From: Phallus indusiatus
Lineage: Eukaryota; Basidiomycota; Agaricomycetes; Phallales; Phallaceae
Assembly (NCBI GenBank): GCA_027605045.1
Contig: JAQFWX010000035.1
Location: 409,562 to 473,561 of the forward strand
Reading direction: 5' to 3'
DNA: 64,000 nt
Both the position numbers and the translations under genes were made by a program. The notes under the pieces were generated by a model. It was not told the origin of the DNA. It saw nothing but the letters and a program-made list of their open reading frames with translations, and made no database searches. Of this stretch, positions 1 through 11,613 are shown one piece after another. The first letter of the stretch is position 1, and each line of letters opens with the position of its first letter.

Positions 1-1161
1 TGGTTGTGTGCGTCGCGGTCGTTCATAAGGTGCGAGAAGTAGTTCAGGTGTAATTTCGGTATTTGCTGCCGATGGTTTCATCAACTCCATATGAGATAAC
101 AAACGACTGTTAAAGCAGTAACTTTTCAGTACACGGAAAGAAAGATAGATTGCGACATACTCTGCATAATCTGGTGTACCATATGCATCACAATAAACAT
201 TATCATTGATAGCCATGACGACAGAATCGTGGTCCTCTTCCTCAGAAGCAGACTGATAACCAACTACCTTATATTTAGGCTCATTTCTACCGCTCTCTTC
301 CTGCGACTGTGATTTTACAATTTCCTTCGGCATTTTCCCGTGACCTTTAAACATGCACGATACACAATCCCAAACGCTTTGCAGTGTGGAGGAAGATGTC
401 AAGACATGCTGGGAGCTACGAGTGAAACCGTAAGGATACCATCGGATCCTCGTATAAAGTGTTATGAAGATGAGTATTTCATTATGAGCCTCATGGGTGT
501 GAGATTGCGTGTTGAATTGCTTTGACAAATGTCAGCTGAAGTCTGTTCTTTCAATGAAAGCTGTATCTTTTGAGCTCACCAGTGCTGTAAGGGCATTCTG
601 ATCTGAAACACGACCTTTCCTTACATATGGTTTCGCCGATGGATGAAGCCTAGCATACATTAACGATGAGTTAACATACTTCCAAATGAGAGAACGTGAA
701 TCATAACCTTACTTCCACATTTTCAACGGGATATTTTCGATTGTATGTTTCCATGACTCCGCTTGCGGAGGAACGGGTTTAAGTTTGTTTGTATCAGTGC
801 TCAAAGAAACAACCATAGAAGAACGATAACGTTGAAGGTACGCAAAAGAACTTTGAGAGCCACATATTTCGTCCAAATCACCTTTTAGGTCGTGCAAACT
901 ACCCGGAGAGTGTTTGCCATGTGCATTGATAACCATATTAAAATAACATACTTACCTGCATTCTCCTTGTATAGCGGTTTTATTTTCTTGCTGCTCCCAT
1001 TCTTTCCAGGCTGGTATTTTCTCGTAAGTAGAGCCTGGCAAAGAACCACTCTCGGTCAAGCATTCTGCTTCTTTCAGAAACTCAGCAATTGGAAGAGGGT
1101 CAGAGGATGGTCCGAAGTGCAGCTCTTCATTCCAAGTGAATACTGGTGGTCGTGAGGTCAT
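1..1161 (-). CDS. Unknown protein, 3' end outside window
   Basis: I do not recognise this family. Three open stretches on the minus strand share plausible splice sites. The first starts at ATG 1161 (MTSRPPVFTWNEELHFG) and ends at a GTAAGT donor near 957. The second runs from about 898 to 711 and ends near a GTAAGG donor. The third is open from about 466 to base 1 without a stop, so the gene runs off the left edge. The third exon is rich in charged residues (a run EEEDHD) and then becomes hydrophobic-aromatic. No signal peptide or membrane helix is visible at the N-terminus. The acceptor of the third exon is uncertain (two AG candidates between 400 and 450). Confidence 0.45.
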
Positions 1162-1443
1162 TTAGATTGTCCATGAAATGCGAAGAGTTTAACGGAGTTA
1201 TTTCAAAGTATGTTACGTAAAGGACTTTGCATTGTGGACTCTCGAGACTTCTAATTCGCTCAAAGGTGGTATTCTGTGGTATTCAGCATTGCAGTATCAT
1301 GATAATGTACATATAGTCTATTAGAAGTCAATACATAATAATGTAAGTTTGAGTACAAATACAGCATGGATTCAAGTATGTCCCGAATAAGATAAGAAGC
1401 CACCCGCTCGACAGGAAGGACCCATTTTTTGAAAAACGAAGTA

Positions 1444-3567
1444 TTACAATCGTAGGCCCATCTCCGATATTGTTGGATTTGGATCTCCTGATTCAAAGAA
1501 GCCTAGCGCTACTAGTGCAAAGTAGTTCTGCACTTGAACATTGATTTGACCTGAATTTGATGATCTACCATCATCGTCATCACGGCGAACATGTCCATGT
1601 AATTCGGTGGGAGAATATGAGCGGATGTCCAAGCTTCTTCGGTAATACGTCTCTGACGGGAAAGAGCCATCCAAAACACCATTGTTGAAATTCGTGGTTG
1701 CGTCAATGTCTGCTACCAGAATGGAGCCATTGTTGGAACGCAACGCAAACGATCCTTGATAATTTCGATCAAGGAGAACAAGAGCACGACTATACGTTGT
1801 GTTAACATTTAAATCCAAACTAGAGAACGGCACGTCATCCGCGTGATTCAGTATGATAGTCCTGTTTATCTCATTAGTGAAGATCTTTTTGAAAAAGATT
1901 TCTTTCATAAACCAAATCATACATTGCTGTATCTTCCCCAGTTACATCAGCCTGGAAAGACGGTGGATCTGACTGTATTAGATCTGAGGTATCTGGTGTT
2001 TTTGAAGTTTCTGAAGTATTTGCTAATGTGATCCGGGCTGATATGAACCTAAATGAGAAGGTAAGTATACCTTCATAAACATGTTAGATGGGTAGAGATT
2101 CCGCACCCTTCTGTAGATTGTATCGATAGATTAGTTGGTATATTTTCTGATGCCCCGCCGGTTAAGGTAATGTCCGCGTCAATGGCCCTTAATATTGATT
2201 TCAGAAAACTAGAACAATGAAGGATACGAGAACCACTGACCCTGAACTCATCTGCAATACAAGACTCTCAGAACTTGAATAATTGCCGGTGATGGATCCC
2301 CGTGTTGTATTTATATTGATTACATTGGCCGAAAATATCTATAATGTAAAACTTGTATCAAGCTTATGTCGATATTGAGGATAAGAACGTACCCCATCGA
2401 CAGAAGATGATTCTCCAGTTATGTTCACATTGTTAATCGCGATATACTCTTGAAGGTTTTGGAAGGAGTGTGAAAATCCGGGTAAATTGATTAGAAATTG
2501 AGAGAGTGTGTATGTATGATCGTCTATTTGCGGCATGTATACGGTGATGTGGTATTCAAGGCTTATATTCCAGGAGTGCGGGGAAGAAGGCTGTTACGAC
2601 ATTAGAGCAAGATAATCAAACAAAAGAAAATAATACAACTTACATAAAAACCAACCCCCCAATCTGTCTGGTCCGATTGTAGTAGGCATATCGCGGTAGA
2701 ATTCCGAGCGCTAAGATCCTTTAGACCGTACGTGGCGAGGACGCTTACAAGAAACTGATCCTGAGTGTCGTCAGGATTTAAGATGACTGATAGCTGGCCG
2801 GAGGTTAAGCCAGGGATTTTGCCTATTGAATGGAGCCATAGGCTGCTTGCATTACTCGGGATCCAAAATGTTAATCTGAAACCAAATAGAAAAGATCGAC
2901 ACGTTGAATATGTGGGGCAAAAGGATGGTATATATACATACCTCGAGGATTGTGTAGCATCAGGGTATCCATAGGCGTAGGTAATATCCCACGTATTGCA
3001 ATGTATTACAGTTCCGTCCGCGGGTGGAATTATCGGGGGAGCAGTTGGAGCCCACTTCAGATTATTGGAAGAATCATTGTTTTCGCCATCCATAGTTTCA
3101 TATGACATGGAAGAGGTAGAGTCGTTGTTGTGCTAAAGTAACAATAACAATTCCGGATAAGACGTTATGAGATGTATAAGTGTAAAAAATCAACTGACAT
3201 GTGACACCAAATATGGTACAGCTACTGCGATAGATACGACGGCGTATACGGCGAGAATATAGAGCAGACCTTTCCAACACCAGCCTTGCTCCAGGCGTAA
3301 CCGTCGCTGGATGTGGTAATTAGTCAAAAGTAAAATAAGAGCTAATTTGATTTGAAATACCTTTGGCTTGACAGGGGCATCTGCGTCTGCATCTGAGACA
3401 CTTGGAGGTAGGTCGTTGTACATGGGTTGGAGGGAATGTCGGGAATGTCGACTTCGGTAACTGGGTGGACTGACATCGCTGCTTGACACTGAGTCCGCAG
3501 TAGAGACTATTGAAGGGGCCCTGGTCACTAGAGGTGGTTTCTGCGTTTCCGAGTCGAGGATAATCAT
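1444..3567 (-). CDS. Single-pass membrane protein with extracellular beta-rich domain
   Basis: Hypothetical fungal membrane protein read from ATG 3567 to the stop at 1444-1446. The N-terminus is a Ser/Pro-rich cytosolic segment with a PPSYRS motif. After a 54-nt intron comes one transmembrane helix (GLLYILAVYAVVSIAVAVPY), then an Asn/Ser-rich outer region with potential N-glycosylation sites (NNDS, SNAS, RNST). A C-terminal part near 1444-1860 has repeated beta-strand-like stretches such as YQGSFALRSNNGSILV. This layout resembles basidiomycete surface proteins with DUF7330-like domains, but I cannot confirm the family. Two introns (near 3360-3307 and 2946-2881) are multiples of three and free of stops, so naive ORFs read through them. 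It is divergent from the BolA gene, with about 390 bp between the starts. Confidence 0.5.
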
Positions 3568-3957
3568 CGCTGGACGCAGAGGGTCATACGAGGACGAAGG
3601 AGGGGGTGGGAGAAGAATGATCTAAGCCCCCACGGGATTTGCCGACCGGTAGAGCCTCCAATGGCAATAGGCAGCAATAATCACTCGGCTTGTATTTTTG
3701 GAATTGGTGGTGGATAATCAGGCAATGATTATAATTACAACAAACAGTGAAATAAACTTCATAACGACCCGACTTCTGAGTACTAATACAGTCATTTGTG
3801 TTCGCTTTTCTCAAGTTCCCGTCGCTGATGGTGGCGCAATCTTTTACGCGCTCGCGAAGGATAGTAGCGGATTGCGTTCCTTGACCTCTCCACAAAAGTA
3901 CATATATATATGAGACTGGCACGTCCGAGTCTCACCTCTCCTTTCACGCGTGGAATC

Positions 3958-4475
3958 ATGTCTGCCGCTAGAGAGCCGGGCCCAATCGAGGCAGCTATGA
4001 GGGAAAAGGTGAGCCTTCGTCGCTATTCCGCCTCTCGAGACAGAATGGAGTCGGGTTTGCTGAACACTCTCGACAGTTGACGGCCCTTTTAAAGCCTGTC
4101 AGCATAGATATCAGAAACGACTCATGGCAACACCGTCATCATCCTGCGATGCGGCAATGCCAAGGTGGTGGGGAAACTCGTGAGTTGAGGCTATACTATT
4201 TAAAACTTGGGCACTGAAGATCATGGTATTCAATCACAGACTTTTCCGCTGATATCGTTTCCGAGGCTTTCAAGGGCAAGGTACTACACTGAGTCTTTTG
4301 TTCACAACCTGAGATCTTCCGCTGACTTGGTTTTTACTACCAGACAACCATGCAGAGGCATCGAATGATCTATGCCGCCTTATCTGAGGAAATGGCGAGC
4401 AAAGGTCTCCATGCTCTCTCGCTGAAGACGAAGACTCCCGAAGAAATCGCCGCAACCAAAGAATCAAAGGAATAA
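3958..4475 (+). CDS. BOL1: BolA family protein (BolA1-like, Fe-S cluster biogenesis)
   Basis: Four exons join cleanly: 3958-4008, 4077-4179, 4240-4280 and 4344-4475, giving about 108 residues, the usual size of the family. The protein shows the BolA fold signature: a strand region IDIRNDSWQH, the ETHFSADIVSEAF segment after a variable Gly-rich loop, and the invariant histidine in RHRMIYAALSEEM, followed by GLHALSLKTKTPEE. BolA1 proteins work with monothiol glutaredoxin in mitochondrial iron-sulfur cluster maturation; localisation is inferred because no long presequence is visible from this start. The start is the first ATG after an upstream in-frame stop region. The loop between N-D-S-W and E-T-H-F carries extra His residues (HRHHPAM), close to the metazoan BolA1 pattern. 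Confidence 0.9.
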
Positions 4476-4692
4476 CCTAGAAATCAATCCACTACTCAAT
4501 TCTGTCATTCTTTTCTTTTTATATGAACCTGTCTATCTTGTATGACCAGTATGATGTCTGTATTGTGTGCACGATGATCTTGGTCCAAGCTCGACTTTGC
4601 GTGTGACCCAATGAAGCGGACGCCGCGGCAGCATACTCGTGATTTTCAAAAGTTTACATAAATTTTTCTGTGAACATGATGATCCAATCACA

Positions 4693-6815
4693 ATGTCTGC
4701 TAAACTCGTTAAAGGTAACTAAACAGCTTTGATATGAATATTCTGCAGAATTCACTTAGTGTTTATAACTCAAAGTTACGTGTCCTGCTTGCGGTGCGTC
4801 AGTTTTGGAACAGGACATCAACCGCCACTTGGATCGAGATTGTCTAACAAACTCACCTCCTCCTTCCTCCTCGGCCAAGGAACAAGTAACATCCTCCCAG
4901 TCGGATATAATCTCTACGAAAAGTACACTATCTCTTGCTCCATTGTTCACGCGAACCAACGATAGCAATAAACGACCAATTGCTGAACCATCTGCATCAG
5001 GCTCAACCAGCTCGAAATCCACTCGTGCTGAAAAACGCCAGAAAACACAGAAAGATGTCGCAATTGCACCACCCGCAGTTACACCACTCGCAGTTGCACC
5101 ACTCGCAGAACGTCTTCGCCCTCAAAGCTTCTCAGACTTCGTTGGTCAAGAGCATATCATGGGTCCTGATGCACTTTTGACGCATCTTCTGCAAAGTGAG
5201 AGCGGATGTGCCGGCAGTATCATTCTCTGGGGACCCAGTGGGTGTGGCAAAACCACTCTAGCACGGTTATTGGCTACACGTACAGATGCTGTGTTCAAAG
5301 AATTGTCTGCTACAAGTTCAGGGACAAATGATGTGCGGTCGGTTTTTGAGGAAGGAAAGAAGATGCTCTCTCTTACAGGCCGGTAAATAGCCCCCAATCT
5401 GCATTTACAGGCTTTTCCCTAGACTCACTTCGACCTCAGGCGAACTATTTTATTTCTTGATGAAATACACCGGTTTAACAGAGCGCAACAGGTAAATACA
5501 CATTGACCGGTGCTACCTCTTATAATTCTTAATTGATATACTAGGATATTTTCCTTCCGTACGTTGAGCAAGGACAAATTCAGGTACGTATGCCACTTGC
5601 ATATGGTTTGACGTACCCTTAAGAAATTTTGACCAGCTTGTTGGCGCAACGACCGAAAATCCTTCATTCAAATTAAATTCTGCCCTTTTAAGTCGATGTC
5701 GGTACGAATCCATGCCTATACCTTTACGCAGAATTTCATGCAATAACAATATCACTATCAGAGTGTTCGCACTTGAAAAACTGACGGACGAAAATGTTAC
5801 CGATATCATCGATAGAGCTTTGGTGAAAATGCGCCCCAAACAAGCAAATCCTACTACCCCTTCTTCTTCCCCACTACTTCCTTTATCCCAGAATGACCCG
5901 TCATCTACTGATAATACATTGTCAGACAAAGTCAAACAGTGTATTGCATCCATTAGTGATGGCGATGCACGTACAGCGCTGTCCTTATTAGAACTTGTTC
6001 TTGCAGCTCCTCCGTCCACGTCCGAGAAGTCATTAATCAGCATTTTAAGAAAAAGTGTATCGACGAGGTACGACCGTACCGGAGATTCCCATTATGATAT
6101 GATTTCAGCTCTACACAAGTCCGTTCGAGGAAATGATGGGAGCGCTGCTTTGTATTGGTTAGCTCGTATGCTCACAGCTGGGGAGGATCCGTTGTATATC
6201 GCTAGACGACTCATAGTAATGGCTAGCGAAGATGTCGGTCTAGCAAATAATCACGCGTTGCCATTAGTGAGTCGACATACATACAGTCTTCTTTATTATC
6301 GCTATATTACTGACGCGGTAACTTAGGCGACTGCAACTCTCATCGCTTGTCAAAATATCGGAATGCCAGAGTGTCGAATCAACCTCGCTCACTGCGTGGC
6401 GTACCTGGCTGAATCACCCAAGTCAACCCGATCATATGAGGCTTACAATCGAGCCGAAGAAGCAGCGAAGAGGGATACCACAGAACCCGTTCCTCTTCAT
6501 TTACGAAATGCTCCGACGAAATTGATGAAAGATCTAAATTATGGTCGAGATTATTTATACAATCCAGATTATGCGTGAGTTTTACAAATTTGTTTTTTTT
6601 TTCTTCCGAGTTTTTGACTTGATCGACCAACAAGTCATCCTGTGAATCAAGAATATCTTCCTCCGAACCTGTTCGGATCCCAGTTTTTAAGAAAAGAAGG
6701 CGACATAAAAGATAAGATATGGGACGAGACGCTCTTAAGGCGTTGGGAACGAGATTGCAACGATGATCGGTCTTGGAAAGGTCGAGAGCAGACCAACCAT
6801 TCCAGACCGAGATAG
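4693..6815 (+). CDS. MGS1: AAA+ ATPase Mgs1/WRNIP1 with UBZ zinc finger
   Basis: Eight exons join in frame: 4693-4714, 4776-5382, 5440-5491, 5545-5583, 5637-5701, 5762-6266, 6327-6574 and 6635-6815. The N-terminus has a UBZ4-type ubiquitin-binding zinc finger (CPACGASVLEQDINRHLDRDC), which in this family binds ubiquitinated PCNA. The AAA core follows: LRPQSFSDFVGQEH, Walker A GPSGCGKTT, Walker B ILFLDEIHRF, sensor 1 GATTENPSF and LLSRCR. The C-terminal MgsA/RarA-type tetramerisation part includes SEDVGLANNHALP, YLAESPKSTRSYEAY and the ending YLPPNLFGSQFLRKEG. The protein acts at stalled replication forks in the nucleus. All catalytic motifs are intact. The first exon is only 22 nt long. Confidence 0.95.
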
Positions 6816-7136
6816 TGTTTAGTGTATAATAATTGACATCACAAGTGAATCATGACTTCGTATTTAAAATTTGACTATCAACACCAGGCTGAACAGTTAA
6901 GTAAATACCACACTCGTTGTTTGAAATAAAAAAGACAGAATAAACCGACACCAGGGTATACGTATGCAGGGCATGACATAGTCGTACGTGAAACAAAGTC
7001 AGCAATTGGCGAGATTTTGGTATATACCCATATGTCTCTCACGGGGATCAATGTTTTGGGCCCAGCCATTCAAAAGTTGAAACAAACTGAATGTGTTTTG
7101 CATAAGATTATTAGTCTGATGAACAAAAATGACTCA

Positions 7137-8341
7137 CTAATCCAGATTGTTCTGACATCTGCAGCACGAGGTATGTGCAGCCGCAGTAGCCTCCGCCTAG
7201 ATGTATTTAAATGATTAGATATTTAGATTTTGCACTTGTGATAACTTACAATTGTCATGTCTGGCTTCCACCCATTGTATTGACCAATCGTTGACAAGAC
7301 ATTCCCGTCGTTGTCTTTCAAAGTCTGGGCAAAAAATGAAGCGCCTTCTCTGATGTTAAAGTTCTGGAAAATAAGTTGAGAATTAGGGACTGAAGTGCCT
7401 GTTAGAAAAAAGGGGGACATATTTACAGGATCTTGGCAATTTCCACCTGGTGCATTGACACATTTATCTTTAGAAATTTGCATTAAACCTTGTTCGCCAC
7501 CTTCGCCGACTGCTCCGGGATTACAAGTGGATTCTTGCATTGCAATCGAAGCCAATAAGATAGGAGGGACTATCAAAGATCGAATGTTAATAAACAGGCA
7601 GTAGAACAACGGGTCAACGTACTTCCGAACTCATCTGCGTATTTGTTGAATAACGAGATATAAGGCGTGCAATGTTTGAAGGGAGTATCGGGGTGTTTAA
7701 TGGCTTCACTCAAGTCGACGACAATGACTGGACATCGTAGGTCAGCATAGATCATGAACTAGTCTAATCAATGCGCGTACGTTGACCAACAGTAACTCGA
7801 GGAGGCTGCCATCCTTTGCCATCTATGCCACAATTCAAGAAATGTTCATTTCCATTAGGTCCAGAGCTGACTGTGATATCTTCTGTGTACCGGATAGAAA
7901 TGATATTAAGATTTGAGCAGGTAAATTGAGAAACAACGTACTTGTTGCGCCACTAGGACCGCATATAGGACTGGTAACTCGAAGAAGGCCTGAGGCTGCG
8001 GAGCTAACTGAACCCGCCCCAGGAACTTGAGAGGCAGCGTGGTGCACAGTGGCAGAAGGAACTTTAACGGGAGCTGCTTTTGTGGGAGTAGCCTTTGCGG
8101 GAGCTGCCACTACGGGAGCCAACTTTGCCTTCGATGTCTCCGCTGGACGTGCGCTGGAGAGGAGAGATGTTTTCTCGCGGGGTTTGCAGCGTTTTTTCAG
8201 AGAAGCTTGGCTGCCATTACTTGCAACACGATGTGCCAACAAGGCATGCTTGGAGGAACCGCTGTTGTGCTGATTGGAGAAAAGAGAGGCATGTGCAATG
8301 AGTGACACGGCCAGGAGGGCCAGGAAAACACGGAACAACAT
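7137..8341 (-). CDS. Secreted GH23 lysozyme/transglycosylase-like protein (copy A)
   Basis: Read from ATG 8341 to the stop at 7137-7139. A signal peptide (MLFRVFLALLAVSLIAHAS) is followed by an Ala/Pro/Ser linker. Then comes a segment with PNG and LNCGIDGKGW, and the catalytic-type region: ILLASIAMQEST with the candidate acid Glu, and GEQGLMQIS, the classic soluble lytic transglycosylase pattern. The C-terminus is ATAAAHTSCCRCQNNLD. Proteins of this fold cleave peptidoglycan-like glycans; in fungi they may act on bacterial walls, which is inference. A paralogue with the same order and tail lies at 42905-43989. The exon join near 7757-7795 is not settled: the candidate intron is short (about 38 nt) and its donor weak. 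An in-frame ATG further upstream (8404) would add 21 residues ahead of the signal peptide and is less likely. Confidence 0.75.
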
Positions 8342-8910
8342 GAAGAGAGAAGGAGAGGATGGAGGACAAAACAGAAAGCAGTTGGGGCGTCGTCGGGACA
8401 ACAAATCTACACTCAGTGTGCAACGGCGGGAGCTATACCGTATGTCAAAATGTCATGTGTACTCATTAATCTCTGCAGGGTCGTCTCTGAGATCATAGCG
8501 CCAACTTCAAAAAAAAGATTGAGTTGATAAATTTTCTCATTACATATTTCTTTCAAAAAAAGAAAATCCAACCTGGGAAACAAAGGAGATATATCCAAGG
8601 CCATTATGAAGAAAATTTTTTGAACACGGCGGGAACAGTGGACACTACCCATCTTTATTGTGACAGGTCTTTATGTAAGTTGTCACGCCACAATCAGAGC
8701 GACGTCCGCACTGCATATATTTTGACTTTGCAAGGTCCTTTTTTCCGCTTCAAAGATAGATGGTTTTATGCTTCTAATAAATCTATTCTTTTATTGATGT
8801 TTCCCCGTAACACGCCGAAGAGTCGGCTTTTGCCTAGCTGTGACCATATTACGTAATACTACAACTAATAGACTGAGAAGCATTTGCTCGTGTGTCCTCG
8901 AAACAGTGTT
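8342..8910. promoter_or_regulatory. Shared upstream region of GH23 copy A and PPP5
   Basis: This 570-bp gap separates the divergent starts of the lysozyme-like gene (-) and the phosphatase gene (+). It holds A- and T-runs but no convincing coding exon. It is presumed to contain both promoters. Confidence 0.4.
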
Positions 8911-11321
8911 ATGAGTCAAACTTCTTCAGAATCGTCTGTATCGAGCCCTAGCAATACTCCTTCATCATCTATACCATCTTCTCCTACATCTTCCGTTTTC
9001 TCTAAGGATGTCTCTGAAGAAGACAAATTAGAAGCTGCGCGTCTCAAGGCAGATGCCAACAAGGCTTTTCAAGGCAATTTTTTTTTTCAAGAGAATCTGG
9101 TAGTATTGATGATCTAAATTCACCCTGTAGAGCACAATTACCCAAAAGCTGCAACGATATATTCGCTGGCCATCGAACGTAATCCTAATGACCCGACGTT
9201 ATTCTGCAATCGTAAATATCACATACATAAAAGCATTCTTCTTCTTAACTTGAAATGGACTAGGTGCATATACCAGAATGAAATTGGAAGAGCAAGGATA
9301 TGCCATTAATGACGCCAGTTCGTTTCATTTCATTTGTTATCCTCCTTTTCGGCTTTTGACTTTTGGTAGCCAGAGCTATCGAACTCGATCCAAAATACGT
9401 CAAGGCGTATTACCGGTTCGTGTCCCATTTCTAATCCTACGCCCTGGAAATGATTTCAATATTATAATACAGTCGCGCTTTATGCCAGATTGGCATTTTA
9501 CGACCCCAGAAAGCTGTCGCGGATTTGAAGAAAGTCCTTCAGCTGGAACCACAGAACAAACTTGCCAAGACACAGCTTGAAGCTACCCAGAAGTTGATAC
9601 GAAAGGCCGAATTTGAGAAGGTTGGTTTTATACTTATCATTACCAATCAAAAAGTGAAATAACGTGCTCAGGCGATCGAACTTGGAGAAGAACAAGATGC
9701 AGCTGAGCAATGTCTACAGGCTATCAAAGAAGGTAACTTACTTTTTATCGCATAATTCTCACGCTCTAAATTACATGAAGGTAGCTGCAATGTTGATAAA
9801 TCCTACACCGGTCCATGTCTGTCCCAGGATAATGAGGGACAGCACCAAATATCACAGGATTTTATTGAATCCATGATTTCATGGTTTAAACAAGGCAAAA
9901 CGTTACATCGTCGATATGTCTGGGAAATTGTTCTGGGATGTTACAATGCTCTCATAAAGGAGGAAACTCTGACAGATATTGTTTTGGAGGAAAACATGAC
10001 ATGTGATATTATTGGCGATATTCATGGTACGTTTCAGTTTAATCACCAGAGTTTATTTCTCAATCATTTAAAAGGTCAATTTTACGACATGTTACACCTT
10101 CTGCAGATGACGGGGACTCCGTCAGAGCTACATTGTCTAGTTTTCAACGGTGACTTTGTTGACAGGGGCTCCTGGTCTGTCGAGGTAATATTGACGTTGT
10201 TTGCCTATAAATGTAAGTTTATATTGTTTCATTGGCGGTATATTAATTGTAATTGTAGGGTTATACCCGAACCAAGTCAAGCTTAACCGTGGAAATCACG
10301 AAAGCAAATCAATGAACTCAGTTTATGTGAGTTATTTCGGCAACCCCATCTGTGTAAAAGACATTGACAATGCTGGCAGGGATTTGAGGGTGAAGTCAAG
10401 CATAAGCACGGGGAATTAACATACAAAGTAGAGAACATCTCATCCAATTTCGTTGGCTGTCACTCAGACTTGTTATCTAGCTGTTTTCACACGTCTTCAC
10501 TGCATTACCATTAGCTACTCTAGTGTCTGCAACGCTTCCTCCCGCGACATCTCCAGAAAAACCGATTCTTTCTCCAGAAGGTCGGAAAAGATATTTTGTT
10601 GTCCATGGTGGTCTATTTAGTCAAGATGGTGTTACTTTGGAGGACATCCGTAAGATACCTAGGTTGGGTCAACAGCCAGGAAATGAAGGATTGATGTGTG
10701 AGGTAAAGGATGCCAAGCTTGTTCAGCTTGTCCGTTATTGATTTTGGAGCAGCTCCTATGGACAGATCCGCAAGAGATGCCCGGTCGGGGTCCGAGTAAA
10801 CGCGTAGGTTTCGAAGTTACCTTAAATTTCATTCGGTTTGATTATAGGGCACTTTAGGGCGTCGGGATTGGTTTCGGACCAGACGTCACAAGAAGGTGGT
10901 GTGAGCGGAACAAAATTACTGGCATTCTGCGTTCACATGAAGTTCGGCAAGGTGAGTGATAATACCTGTTCTAGGCTCAGTGCTTGTCTTAGACAAAAAT
11001 TCCATTAAGGGGGATATGCCATCGAACATGATGGACTATGCACTACAGTACGTTCCAACGCGAAACTGTGTGATCAAAACGTTTATACATTTTTGTTAGG
11101 TCTTTTCCGCCCCTAACTACGTCGACCAAGTTGGCAATAAAGGTGCATTTGTAAGTACTGTACCACAATTCCCAGATGGACTGTTCCGTGAATTCCGCTC
11201 TCCTTTCCAGGTTCGCATCGATGCCCAAGGCACGCAAACGTATACTACTTTTGATGCACAAGAGCATCCTCCGATGCGCCCTATGGCGTATGCATCTCCG
11301 ATAGCTAATATGATGATGTAG
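8911..11321 (+). CDS. PPT1: Serine/threonine protein phosphatase 5 (TPR + PP2A-like catalytic domain)
   Basis: Sixteen exons join in frame to 539 residues: 8911-9073, 9131-9211, 9264-9317, 9370-9415, 9473-9620, 9672-9732, 9781-10026, 10075-10212, 10259-10326, 10380-10427, 10481-10702, 10753-10803, 10858-10951, 11010-11047, 11100-11150 and 11211-11321. After a Ser-rich start come three TPR repeats ([40 protein letters not shown]) that bind Hsp90 in this family. The catalytic motifs are complete: [30 protein letters not shown] and [15 protein letters not shown]. The ending PMAYASP is typical of PP5. It dephosphorylates Hsp90 co-chaperones and signalling kinases. The first intron (9074-9130) starts with GC rather than GT: using the GC donor restores the TPR frame, and no GT donor does. 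Confidence 0.95.
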
Positions 11322-11613
11322 ACTTACTGGAGGTTAGTATGAGAGCATCTAGTTAAGGAATCTAAGGCTGGGGCGACTTGTTTGAGCTTGGACTTAGTAG
11401 ATTTCATTATAAATTGCTCTTATTCATATTGGTGGAAATCGTAAATTTTAAAGAGATGGAGGTCGAGCAAAACTTGGGTCGTAATTTGCATGCAAATGAA
11501 AGATTTTCATGCCCCTGCTGACATAAGCAGGAGACACTTTCTTTTCACGCCTTCCGTATTAGTTTCCAATAGTGGCCTTTTAATATCAAGCTAAAAAGCC
11601 AAATCTTCCCCGC

